DNA of 64,000 bases from Hedera helix (lineage: Eukaryota > Streptophyta > Magnoliopsida > Apiales > Araliaceae), in the NCBI GenBank assembly GCA_947179155.2, contig OX359286.1, forward strand, positions 12,186,024-12,250,023, given 5' to 3'. Below, in pieces: positions 8,823 to 20,680 of this stretch. Every line of letters starts with the position of its first letter. Position 1 is the first letter of the stretch. Position numbers and translations under genes: made by a program. The notes under the pieces are model-generated. The model was given only the letters and a program-made list of their open reading frames with translations, was not told where the DNA came from and did no database searches.

Positions 8823-11756
8823 GACCCCGAATTTTATGAAATACAAAATTTAATTTTTCTTCATATAGATATTTTTTTAAACAGTAAGTGGTTAAATCGA
8901 TAAAGTTAAAAGTTAAGGATGTTATGTGCAAATTTTATTTTGTCGGACAATATTCGCTTTGTCGGGGAATATTCGTTTGGTCGGGGAATATTCGTTTGGT
9001 CCGACGGCGCCGAAATAACAAATTATTGGTGGACCCCACAACGGAATATTTGTCGGATATAGAAAACGACAGAAATAACCTTTTTAAATAAAAATAGTCA
9101 ACGGAACTGTTAAAATACCGGTGATAAAAGAATAGTAGCATACGGTAGTTATTGGTATTTTCTGTAGCACTCGGTACTCTACAGTAACACACGGTATTGC
9201 ATAGTGTCTTATATTTTTGGTCTGATAATTGACACCGTAACTGTTACGCATCATTTCATCGATAATTGTCACTGCATAATATTTTATATTATCAATTCAA
9301 TAATTGTTGTTACACAGTATTTTGCATTATTGATTTAATAATTGTCATTACACTGTATTTTATATCATTGAGTCAATAATTGTTGTTGCACTGTTTTTTA
9401 AAATTATTGAACCTAATAATTGTCACAGTAACATATGCACAGTAATTCACATTATTGAATCAATAATTGTCATTACACAGTAACGTATGCTTTATTTTAC
9501 ATTATTGTTATCTCTATTATGATGTTATTTAAACAGTTGTATTTCATTAATTTATTGACTTGATATCTAAGAGCTAACTATACTGTATTTATAACAATTA
9601 GTCATAATAATTGGATTGATAAAGTTATTTGTTTATAATATAAAGTTAGGTGATTATTAGGTGATATGAAATGAATGGTGTAGATTAAAGTGTGAATTAT
9701 TGTTGAATAATTGAATTGATTTGTTTATAATATAAAGTTAGGTGATTATTAGGTGATATGAAATGAATGGTGTAGATTAAAGTGTGAATTATTGTTGAAT
9801 AATTAAATTGATTTGTTTATAATATAAAGTTAGGTGATTATTAGGTGATATGAAATGAATGGTGTAGATTAAAGATAATATAATATTTGAAATGGATGGT
9901 GTAGATTAAAAGATGATCTTTAAATGAATGGTTTAGATTAAATGAATGATAAGATTTTTGGCTATAAATAGAAGCCTTAACTTAAGGATTTTTCATAAAC
10001 TTCCTTACTTGTTCTTTCTTTCTCTCTCTAAATACTTCTTGTGAAAGTTCTCTCTAAGTGTGCTTAAGTCATCTTGAGTATTTGTGAAGATCTATAAGTA
10101 TACGTGTACTGTTCAAGTTAATCAACCTCATTTAAATCAATATCCAGTCACGTGTTACGGTAAGGGATACCATCTTTTTCATCTTCCATTATTCAAACGT
10201 ACTATGGTAAGGGATTATCATTATTTGATTCTCGATAATAATATTGTTTCTTCCTTACTCATAAGACGTGCATTTTATTTCCATGTATTAAATTGTGGGA
10301 ATAACCTTACGGAGCGGATTGCCGCCTGTTGGTGAATAACCTTTCGTATTCATTCATTATTAATCTCTGAGAATAACCTTACGGAGCGGATTGCCGCCTG
10401 TTTGGTGAATAACTCTTTGTACTCAAATTCTATTAAATTGTGGGAATAACCTTACGGAGCGGATTGCCGCCTGTTTGGTGAATAACTCTTTGTACTCAAA
10501 TTCTATTAAATTGTGGGAATAACCTTACGGAGCGGATTGCCGCCTGTTGGTGAATAACCCTTTGTATTAATTTCCTTCACCTTTTGTTAATCAAACCTGC
10601 TACGGTAAGGGATATTATTTTCTTTCATACTCCTAAATCGAAATTTATTATGGAACTATTGCTTCTATAATTCCTGAAAATATTATATGTTCCATAATAG
10701 TTGAACTTCATTATTTCAACTGAACCTTCCTATTTACGTGAACCTTTCTATTGAATTGTAACCGTTATTCTGAACTGTGGATCTTGAATATCATTTTTAA
10801 ATTTCACTCCACATCATGTTGACAATTTGGACATTATTTGAATCTGTACAAAGTAAACTTCCGATACTTATTGTTATCCTATTTCTTCTGTTCATCATTT
10901 ATATCATTCTAATCATCCAAAAATCAAGCTGTTGTGAATATCTGTGGCCGGGGGCACAGATGTGATATATTTGTTGAACAGATGATAGGTTAAAGGCGAT
11001 ATAATAGGTTAAAGGCGATACATCTATTCGGTGTCTTTTATGGCACGTGGTGAATGTTCTCTTTGGCCCGTAGTGCAAAGATGAACTGTTGTTTGGTATG
11101 ATTATGACCAAAGGCTGAATCTGGTATAATCATGACCGTTGGTGTTATATTGAATGTCTTTGGCCCGTAGTGCAAAGATGAACTGTTGATGTGCATGATT
11201 ATGATCAGGAACTGTGAATTTGTATTATCTTGACTAATGATATTTCAGATGATAAAAGTTGATGATGTTTTTCCTAAAAAGAGAACCGAGTGGACATTAT
11301 AGTCTGCATTATTCTTCTAATAGATTACTCATTCCGCTGCTATTATTGATCTGAACGTTGTTTAAGAATTTAACTGCAGTTTTTGATATAAACCTTGTAG
11401 TCTATTGTATTCATTCAAGAACTCAACTGTTGAAGACTAATGATAATTTATTCGTCATTATCTTAGTCATGATATTCTTTACTGGGCTATTTGAGCTCAC
11501 CCTTTCTTTTGTTCCATTGTTTTTCAACAGGAGATGAAAACATAACAGGGTCTAGCCGGGGAATGGAGTGAGGGTCCGAGGAATAGTTATCATAGTCTTC
11601 ACGTTTTGTAAAATAGTGTGGCAATAATAGTGAAGACTTAGTTGTGTATTATCATACACTGTATTGTTGTACGTTGTGCTTTGTTGTAATAATTTTGTTG
11701 TAGTATTTTGACGACTCAAGTTTGGGCTGTGTGGGCCCAGATTTGGGGGCGTCACA
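8818..11756 (+). repeat. 3' LTR of the intact Ty3/gypsy element
   Basis: 2939 bp, collinear with the 5' LTR at an offset of 7780 after one missing T in a T run near 8871. The small reading frames inside it translate identically to those of the 5' LTR. Its first bases supply the TAA stop of gag-pol (8820-8822). TATA box at 9963-9970, hairpin repeats from 10299, acceptor-like CAG ending at 11530. Confidence 0.95.
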
Positions 11757-11761
11757 ACAAT
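11757..11761. repeat. Target-site duplication, right copy (ACAAT)
   Basis: Matches 1032-1036 exactly. LTR-0 sequence resumes immediately after it. Confidence 0.9.
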
Positions 11762-12423
11762 GATAAATGAGGTACTAAAACAATTGAAATAAATTGTTTA
11801 ATAGTCTAAATTGTTAAGTGAGGGATGTTTTAATTAATATTACTTAGAGAGGAGTAATATTTGATAGTTAAGTCAATTACTTAAAATCAAATTAAGTAGA
11901 TTAACCGAGTCAATAAGATGTTTGTGTTATGTGATAATTTTAGGTAATTAAACGAGAAGTAAATAATAAACTTAAATGTTTAAGTGAGCAATTATGTGTT
12001 ATACTAATCGGTAGACTGACTTATCAATGTTAGGTCTTCTGAAAGAGAATTATATTAAGCATTTAGCCGTAATTCGACAACCAGGCAAGTTCCCTAACTC
12101 AAACTCGAGTTATCTTTCTTTACTATATGCTAAGTGGTTTAATGTTGTAAATTATTCCACATCGAGATTATTGTCATTCACACATAGTGCAGTTGAATTA
12201 CATGTTCTATTATTAAATCATGAAATACTCAAAGTGTTTGACCTCATGATCTGTTTAGAGATAAAGTCTATGCCTTTGTTCGGCTAGACATATACGTGTT
12301 GAATTTTAAAAACTATCCAAACCATAGTGGTACGGATTCCTAGACTGAGAAGAACAACCCTGAATGGGGAGTAACCTAAGTATCAGATACATGATACAAA
12401 TAGAATTAAATGTTATGCATATA

Positions 12424-13568
12424 CATAGTGTACGAGAGGCTGATCCCCTCAAGTACAGTTCTGAGATTATAACCTAAGGGGGTATATCAAGTGATTGATC
12501 CCTCAAATAGATGTTCATGGTCTGTTTGACCACTCAGCATTTAAATAATCATTTGTCTTTTATCATTTGAGCCTTGATTATACCAATGATATTATTGTTT
12601 CTAAATCCTTTGAGTTATTCATTTTTATTCATTCATGACATTCCTTATATTTATTCCATTAAAACTTGCTGAGCAAGCTAGTTGCTCAATCTTGCTATGT
12701 CATGAAATATATTGCAGTTAAACCTGAGAGTTCGAAGGCTGATAAAGGCAAAGGGAAGCTGAAACCCTAGATGCTTTGGGAGTTAATGCCTAAGAATATA
12801 TTTTTGTTTATCTCTGATGACATGTAACACGAACCATCTTTTATATATTTAAATTCGTGATGTATTTTATTAAGGTTACGAACCTTGGGATATGTAGTGA
12901 ACCTTTCTATAAACAATATATGTTTATTTCATTCCGCATTAGTATATTATATTGTTTAGAGGTGTATGGATGTACGGATTCGTGAACACCAAGTTCGAGG
13001 TACAAGTCCCTGAATTTGGGGGTGTCATAGTACAAGAGGTTGATCCCCTCGAGTACAGTCTGATTTATAAAAGGATAATCGAAAGGTTGTTTCCTTGAAA
13101 ACGTTCAGGGTTGGTTGGACCACACAACAGTAAATAATCATCTTTCATTCCTTCGTTTGGATTTTTATTATCTTATCAGTCATTTCATTAACTTCTATAA
13201 ATTGTTGAGCTTTCACTTCATTCGCAGTTATTCATGATATGTCTGTATTATTTTAAATTTGCTGAGCATATTTGTTGCTCACTCTTGCTATATATATCAT
13301 GAACTAATTGCAGTTAGGCCTGAGCACTCCAAGAAGGACAAAGGCAAGAGCAACCTTTAAGAATAGTTTAAATATTTCTATTCCTGTTTTGTAAATCATG
13401 GAACCCTGCTTATATTAATAGGATCGTCATGATGTAATTTTATTAAGGTTGAGACCTTGGGACCGTAGTAAGCCTTTTGTAATGAACAACTTATATTTAT
13501 TTATTCCGCATTTAGTAATATATGTTGTTTAAGAGGTGATGTATGTATTTGATCGTGAACACCAAATT
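12424..13568 (+). repeat. Tandem duplication of about 600 bp inside LTR-0
   Basis: Copy 1 (about 12424-13025) and copy 2 (about 13026-13568, finished at 20647-20680) share GAGGYTGATCCCCTC starts, the stem-loop plus GCAG module, CGTGAACACCAA and the terminal CTGAATTTGGGGGTGTCA. Copy 1 has a complete LTR-like end (GTCATA) that leads directly into copy 2. The copies are clearly diverged, so the duplication is old. Unequal exchange or a chimaeric LTR end could explain it. Confidence 0.7.
12670..12717 (+). other. Stem-loop plus acceptor-like CAG, LTR-0 copy 1
   Basis: TGAGCAA/TTGCTCA forms a perfect 7-bp stem with a 5-base loop (12670-12688). It is followed by CTTGCTATG and ATATTGCAG ending at 12717. 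The second copy has TGAGCA/TGCTCA (13263-13281), ACTAAT and TTGCAG ending at 13313. Stem and acceptor are retained although the copies have diverged. Confidence 0.5.
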
Positions 13569-14301
13569 TGAAACACCCCGGGATCCCACCTTCCTTAATT
13601 AAGTCCAATTATATCTGGATTACATAGTGATTAACTTAAAACCTTGTTAACCGAGACCCCGTGCGTTAAACTTTATACCTTTGACTTTTAAACCCATTGA
13701 GTTGACCTTAAATTTGGTCCATATTTTTTTTTTTAAAACTTATTTAACTTACATTCCTTACTAGTCTCAGGATCGCAACGTTCACGTTATCCTTTATTAA
13801 ACTTAGGTCCGCATTTTATCAATTGTGACCTATGATATACAATTTCCATAATCAAATATATTTTTATGATTTAACATAATCTTTAAATAACATTTCGCCA
13901 TGAACTTTCTGTATATATGGCCTTGTCTATATGTATTCATGTTCCTGTTTGCTTATACCTGTTTACATTCATTCATTTATATCACACATATCAAATCTAC
14001 GTATTCCTGTAATACCCATACAAGTTTATCACATGTATTTACCTTTTCACTATCCCTGGATAATATATACATGCATTAGTCATTCTCTGATAATACAAAT
14101 TAGCAAATCATACATTCCCTTCTACTATCTAGGTTTAACATTTAAACTTGATTATTACATAGCCTGCATTTATACAAATTTACATATATTTGCTTCACAT
14201 GAATATCTCACAGACACAATTTACAAATCTCTTCAAGCATCTCCATGCATTCACATTCTTTACCTTAGCGTCACCGGAACCTCCGGCCTTCTTATATTTA
14301 C

Positions 14302-14342
14302 CTGAAATGTTAGTTCATAGCAAGGGTGAGCATATAGGCTCA
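14302..14342 (-). other. Stem-loop plus acceptor-like CAG, family B reverse copy
   Basis: On the minus strand TGAGC/GCTCA (14327-14342) is followed by CTATGAACTAACATTTCAG. ACTAAC fits a plant branch point and TTTCAG an acceptor. The homologous site is at 35666-35704 in the forward copy. Confidence 0.5.
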
Positions 14343-14768
14343 GCAAGTAATTCAGATAACACATTTCATGCTCACAGTTTATTTATGCGTTATGCCTCTA
14401 CTTAATCATGTTATACATGAATGCCACGTATTACACTTAACAATTAAATCATATAGTTGCACGTAAGGCACATTTCAAATGTTTTACTAACACACAGTTC
14501 GCCTAGAACATAGCACCTTATAGTCTGAACACTTGCCTGGAATGCATTTATTTAGCTTAACCTTTTACCACCTCGTTTGGCCGTTCTATCCTTCTTCGCA
14601 TCGGTTCGCTACATCGAGCGCTATCTGTAAACATACAATCTATATTTATCAATATAGGATCATTAGCTTACATAAATCATCAAACTTAGTCCAACATCTC
14701 TTAACTATTATTCTCGATACATATCACGTTTGTTGTATTAGCTTATAATACATCTTAATTCACTTCCG

Positions 14769-17700
14769 ACACTATTTTACAAAACGTGAAGACTATGATA
14801 ACTATTCCTCGGACCCTCACTCCATTCCCCGGCTAGACCCTGTTATGTTTTCATCTCCTGTTGAAAAACAATGGAACAAAAGAAAGGGTGAGCTCAAATA
14901 GCCCAGTAAGAAATATCATGACTAAGATAATGACGAATAAATTATCATTAGCCTTCAACAGTTGAGTTCTTGATAGAATACAATAGAATACAAGGTTTAT
15001 ATCAAAAACTGCAGTTAAATTCTTAAACAATGTTCAGATCAATAATAGCAGCGGAATGAGCAATCTATTAGAAGAATAATGCAGACTATAATGTCCACTC
15101 GCTTCTCTTTTTCGTAAAAACATCATCAACTTTTATCATCTGAAATACCATTAGTCATGATAATATAAATTCACAGTTCCTGATCATAATCATGCACATC
15201 AACAATTCATCTTTGCACTACGGGCCAAAGATATTCAATATAGCACCAACGGTCATGATTATACCAGATTCAGCCTTTGGTCATAATCATACCAAACAAC
15301 AGTTCATCTTTGCACTACGGGCCAAAGAGAACATTCACCACGTGCCATAAAAGACACCGAACAGATGTATCGCCTTTAACCTATCATCTGTTCAACAAAT
15401 ATATCACATCTGTGCCCCCCGGCCACATATATTCACAACAGCTTGATTTTTGGATGATTAGAATGATATAAATGATGAACAGAAGAAATAGGATAACAAT
15501 AAGTATCGGAAGTTTACTTTGTACAGATTCAAATAATGTCCAAATTGTCAACATGATGTGGAGTGAAATTTAAAAATGATATTCAAGATCCACAGTTCAG
15601 AATAACGGTTACAATTCAATAGAAAGGTTCACGTAAATAGGAAGGTTCAGTTGAAATAATGAAGTTCAACTATTATGGAACATATAATATTTTCAGGAAT
15701 TATAGAAGCAATAGTTCCATAATAAATTTCGATTTAGGAGTATGAAAGAAAATAATATCCCTTACCGTAGCAGGTTTGATTAACAAAAGGTGAAGGAAAT
15801 TAATACAAAGGGTTATTCACCAACAGGCGGCAATCCGCTCCGTAAGGTTATTCCCACAATTTAATAGAATTTGAGTACAAAGAGTTATTCACCAAACAGG
15901 CGGCAATCCGCTCCGTAAGGTTATTCTCAGAGATTAATAATGAATGAATACGAAAGGTTATTCACCAACAGGCGGTAATCCGCTCCGTAAGGTTATTCCC
16001 ACAATTTAATACATGAAAATAAAAGACACGTCTTATGAGTAAGGAAGAAACAATATTATTATCGAGAATCAAATAATGATAATCCCTTACCATAGTACGT
16101 TTGAATAATGGAAGATGAAAAAGATGGTATCCCTTACGAGTAGTAATTTTAAGAGTATGAAAGAAAATGACATCCCTTACCATAATAAGGTTAAGAGTAT
16201 GAAAGAAAATGATATTTCTTACAAGTAAGAAAAGAAAATGACATTCCTTACCGTAATAAATTTAAGAGTGTGAAAAGAATGATATTCCTTACCTTGATAT
16301 TGTGAAACAAGTTTATAGCCGAACAAATCCTTCATTGTTTGTCTATGTAGCAGTAAAGAATCTGACTTTTGAGTCTTCTAGAGTTTTTAAAATCTCTTTA
16401 TGTTTTTAAAATAATGTTACTCTCGGAAAGATAGACGGTATAGACTCAAGAATCACTCAATTCGGAGTTAATATGAATGAGTTATGAATTTTCAAAACTA
16501 AGACTGAAAATAGTGACGAAAATCAGAATAGGTTACGGTTTTTAGTATTTTAAGGCATGAAGATGATTTCAGATGACTTTTCTTCCTTCTTCAAAGTTGT
16601 AGAGGACGAAAAATTGAAGAGACGGGCTTTTAAATCATTAAATTCTGATAAATAATGAATTTACTATGATTTTTCGAAAGAGTTACTGTACATAAGAAAA
16701 TTCCACTCGGGAATTCAAAGAAGAATGCAAAAGATTTCAAAACTAGGAATGACTTAAGAACACTTAGAGAGAACTTACAAAAAGAAGTATTTAGAGAGTT
16801 AAAGAAAGAATGAGTAAGAAAGTTTATGAAAAATCCTTAAGTTAAGGCTTCTATTTATAGCCAAAAATCTTATCATTCATTTAATCTAAACCATTCATTT
16901 AAAGATCATCTTTTAATCTACACCATCCATTTCAAATTTTATATTATCTTTAATCTACACCATTCATTTCATATCACCTAACTTTATATTATAAACAAAT
17001 CAATTCAATTATTCAACAATAATTCACACTTTAATCTACACCATTCATTTCATATCACCTAATAATCACCTAACTTTATATTATAAACAAATCAATTCAA
17101 TTATTCAACAATAATTCACACTTTAATCTACACCATTCATTTCATATAACCTAATAATCACCTAACTTTATATTATAAACAAATAACTTTATCAATTCAA
17201 TTATTATGACTAATTGTTATAAATACAGTATAGTTAGCTCTTAGATATCAAGTCAATAAATTAATGAAATACAATTGTTTAAATAACATCATAATAGAGA
17301 TAATAATAATGTAAAAGAAAGCATACGTTACTGTGTAATGACAATTATTGATTCAATAATGTGAATTACTGTGCATATGTTACTGTGACAATTATTAGGT
17401 TCAATAATTTTAAAAACAGTGCAGCAACAATTATTGACTCAATGATATAAAATACAGTGTAATGACAATTATTAAATCAATAATGCAAAATACTGTGTAA
17501 CAACAATTATTGAATTGATAATATAAAATATTATGCAGTGACAATTATCGATGAAATGATGCGTAACAGTTACGGTGTCAATTATCAAACCAATAATATG
17601 AGACACTATGCAATACCGTGTGTTACTGTAGAGTACCGTGTGCTACAGAAAATACCAAAAACTACCGTATGCTACTATTCTTTTATCACCGGTATTTTAA

Positions 17701-17992
17701 CAGTTCCGTTGACTATTTTTATTTAAAAAGGTTATTTCTGTCGTTTTCTATATCCGACAAATATTCCGTTGTGGGGTCCACCAATAATTTGTTATTTCGG
17801 CGCCGTCGTACGACACGAATATTCCCCGACCAAACGAATATTCCCCGACAAATCTAATATTGTCCGACAAAATAAAATTTGCACATAACATCCTTAACTT
17901 TTAACTTTATCGATTTAACTACTTACTGTTTCAAAAAATATATATATGAAGAAAAATTAAATTTTGTATTTCATAAAATTCGGGGTCTTACA
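14769..17992 (-). mobile_element. Truncated reverse LTR of the Ty3 family (variant leader)
   Basis: The right end is the complete LTR start (minus strand TGTAAGACCCC, ending at 17992). The left end is broken: the last 145 or so bases of the LTR are missing, and the first matching bases begin at about 14769. The neighbouring family-B DNA is also missing about 400 bp, so one deletion probably removed the LTR end, its duplication and flanking host DNA. There are three hairpin units instead of four. Between the TATA box (16852-16859) and those units lies about 0.65 kb (about 16130-16780) that replaces a shorter leader in the other copies. It is therefore an older or distinct subfamily. Confidence 0.88.
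16130..16300 (-). repeat. Array of donor-like GGTAAGG modules in the variant leader
   Basis: Four to five degenerate units of roughly 40 bp, each with a core reading GGTAAGGRATRTCATTTTCTTT on the minus strand (in pieces at about 16137, 16180, 16220, 16251 and 16290). They multiply the splice-donor-like motif found only three times in the intact LTR. The unit also includes CATACTCTTAA. Some copies are degraded (for example ACAAGTAAGAAA at about 16221). Confidence 0.6.
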
Positions 17993-20641
17993 AAATTTGG
18001 TACAGCTCTAGACCTTGCTACATAGTATTTTACAAAATTTTCTTTTTCCTCATTTAGACTTTCTAAACCAGAGATATGCTAGCGTATAGGAGGCCTGTTC
18101 GGACAACTTTCAGACTTAGTCAAATTTTCTAAGTTTTAAAAACTTGAAATTCTAACTTTGCTATTTTTGGCCATTTGACTCTAACTTCTATTCCAACACT
18201 TGCCATAGCTCACATAACCTATATGTGACATGTTCCAACTTTCAAAACCTTAAAATTTCGCACGAGGCGACTTTTGTCCGTAAAAATCCATTTTGATTCG
18301 AAACGATCGTTCGAATCGCCATTTTGCTCAAATTTAAATCTATCGATTCCCAAATCGACTTAGACACGTGTAATAACTTAACACTAAGCCCCTTGGCTTC
18401 ATTTGACCTTCAATTACTCAAAATTGCCAAAAATCACACTCTAATGCCATTTTAACAACTTTTAAAAGCTTTTCAAATTCATCCTTTAAACTTAACTTGA
18501 CCTTTAAATTTCTAAACACCACATAGGCTATCTCTTACACATTTAATGGCTTTGTAAGTCTATACAACTTTCATATGCACATTCCAGTGCACTTTACAGA
18601 TTGTTACGTTGTCCACATAAAAAGTATAGCCTAATATTTAATCCTTTCATACCAAAACATGATTTTCCACCTTTCATGAACCTTTAAAGTTATCTAGCTA
18701 GAAATTTCATGTGCTTTAGACATGTTCATACTTTTCATCTAGATTTTTATCAACTCCTTCAACAAATACTACATGATCATCCATTATACCATGATTTCTA
18801 GCTTTGAACATAAACATAAATTGTCCATCACCTTTGTTCTACCACTTTGGAACTTAGGGTTTCATAATTACTAATCATATAACATGTAATTAACATAACT
18901 CATACAATCAAGCCATGTACCCCAAAGATACATGCATGGTCATCCTTATTCTTGAATTTAAACTTATAAACATCAAACTTTGAAACAAGAGCATGGTTAT
19001 ACCTTCATGTATGTCAAACTTCTTTACATATATAGCATCCTCTTGATGAGTACATCACTTTTCCTTCTTGCTCCATGGCCATTCTAGCATCCTAGCTCAT
19101 GGATTCCTAGCTTCTCTCCATGGCTTCCATGGCTTCTCCTTCTTCTTCTTACTCTCTCTCACGTGTGGCTCCTAATTTTCCAGCAAAATGAAGATAAACA
19201 ATACCTTGCTAGCTTAAATAAAGCTTAACCCAAGATGGTTAAGTTGACTTAACCATAGCTAATACTAACCAATGGCGTTTTGGTCATTTCCCATGATAAG
19301 TGAGGGGCGTTCTTGTCATTTCACCACTTGGGACATATAAGTCATTATCTAAATTGTCAAGGGTATTTTGGTCTTTTTGCCCTTTAGGACACAACGGTAA
19401 TTATCTAATTTGCTGAGGGGTATTTTGGTAAATTGCCAATTTGGCTAAGTTTTCATTTCTTGCAATCTTTCCCCCTCATAACTAAACTTTCTTAGATTTT
19501 CCCCCTTACTTCGTTTCATAATCATTTAAATTGGTTCTTCTTCTAATCAATCGATTAGGTCACTTGTATTCCGTCGTACTACGTTTACGTAGACTAATTT
19601 TATGACTTAATAACCATTTAATCGCCAATTGATTTCATAATCTTCCTTTTTAACCCTAAATGAAAATTCTCGTTTCCTACCAACCTTGTTGGTTTCATAC
19701 TTTACGAATTTCAATTCCCGACCTCTCAATTAGTCGGATTACTCACTTTTTCCCATAAACCGCTTCCTCGAGAAGCGAACCTCGACCGAAATACCGCAAT
19801 TCATCGTTATTCATTCCTCTTTAAACTTATATTGGTGATTTACAATCTTTACATCCTTTCACTAATTTACATATCAATTAATAGGAATTTAAACCATTCT
19901 TACATCCAATACGACTTCCACTCATTCTCGGAATATTACATTTCATTTCTACACGTCATATAATTACATAACTCGTTTAAATCAAAGATACCAATTTCTT
20001 AACAACTTCATATAATCACATATCATATTCTTATTATTCCTTAAATCTTTAGTAGATCAATTAGGTCAACCGTTCCTTCTTTTCCAGTACTGACTTACCC
20101 TGCCATTCTCATATTCTCGCCTCTCCAGGCCTATTCATTTAGCTTACTGTTAATTTTCATAATTAAACCTCAATTCACATACTATTTTCTTATTCAATTA
20201 TTTTCTAACTTTAAATCCTTCTAGCTTTACCAATTCAAATTCATACATATACACGCAATATCCATATACACAACATCAATCTATTACTTGTTGACACCTA
20301 ACATCACGTTTTACAATAATTCTCCCCAAATTACCTTATTATAGGTATTACAATAAATCATTTAGCTCAAATTTGTCATATAACCATTTAAAATTCATTT
20401 TCATTATAATTTCTCATTTCCATAATTCTCTGGTTTACTTTATCTTTCTATATTCGACCACATAGGTCCCTCCTTAATATTTCAACCATACAGGTTCTTT
20501 CTAACACATTGATCACATAATAATTCAATTTAATCACATAATAATCATGTTTACTCATTTTAACTAGGTTTTATTTTATAACCTTCACTTAATTATCAAT
20601 AATCCTTATTTAGAATTTTTGTAAAATCCTGGGGTGTCACA

Positions 20642-20680
20642 AAATTCGAGGTATTGGTACCTGAATTTGGGGGTGTCACA
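20642..20680 (+). repeat. Right target duplication and last 34 bp of LTR-0
   Basis: AAATT (20642-20646) pairs with 13564-13568. The following CGAGGTATTGG...GGGGGTGTCACA is the LTR-0 end, matching 12996-13029. The satellite starts at 20681, so LTR-0 itself lies in satellite DNA. Its left satellite flank must be outside the window. Confidence 0.8.

Larger units (their letters stand above)
1037..11756 (+). mobile_element. Complete Ty3/gypsy chromovirus retrotransposon, probably Tekay/Del lineage
   Basis: A full-length element of about 10.7 kb: 5' LTR, initiator-Met primer site, one uninterrupted gag-pol frame, polypurine tract and 3' LTR, flanked by a 5-bp duplication. The two LTRs appear identical except for one T in a homopolymer (8 T at about 1091-1098, 7 T in the 3' copy). 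A constant offset of 7780 holds for the rest. Long LTRs of about 2.9 kb, the order RT-RNase H-integrase and a C-terminal chromodomain point to the Tekay/Del group of chromoviruses. The lineage is inferred from motif style, not from a tree. The intact frame and near-identical LTRs imply a very recent insertion that may be autonomous. Confidence 0.95.
11762..13568 (+). repeat. 3' part of the old LTR-0, left segment
   Basis: No plausible gene; the 86-codon frame at 12027-12287 has no recognisable domain. The segment continues the AT-rich LTR begun at 1-1036. It contains ACAACCAGGCAAGTT (about 12077), similar to the family-A LTR at about 49700, and the TGAGC stem-loop plus CAG module twice. It ends where the family-B insertion begins. 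The last 34 bp of the LTR are found beyond that insertion at 20647-20680 and end in GGGGGTGTCACA. The LTR assignment rests on this ending, the architecture and the reconstructed junction. Confidence 0.65.
13569..20641 (-). mobile_element. Family-B solo LTR, reverse orientation, with nested Ty3 LTR
   Basis: On the plus strand it starts TGAAACACCCC and ends TGGGGTGTCACA, flanked by AAATT at 13564-13568 and 20642-20646. Its reverse complement aligns patchily with the solo LTR at 32777-36383 at both ends and in the middle (for example 18218-18310 with 34540-34620). No internal coding region is present, so it is a solo LTR of about 3.8 kb plus the nested LTR. Compared with 32777-36383 it lacks about 400 bp with the GC-rich island, lost where the Ty3 LTR now sits. 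It keeps about 0.9 kb (about 18985-19880) that the other copy lacks. Confidence 0.85.
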
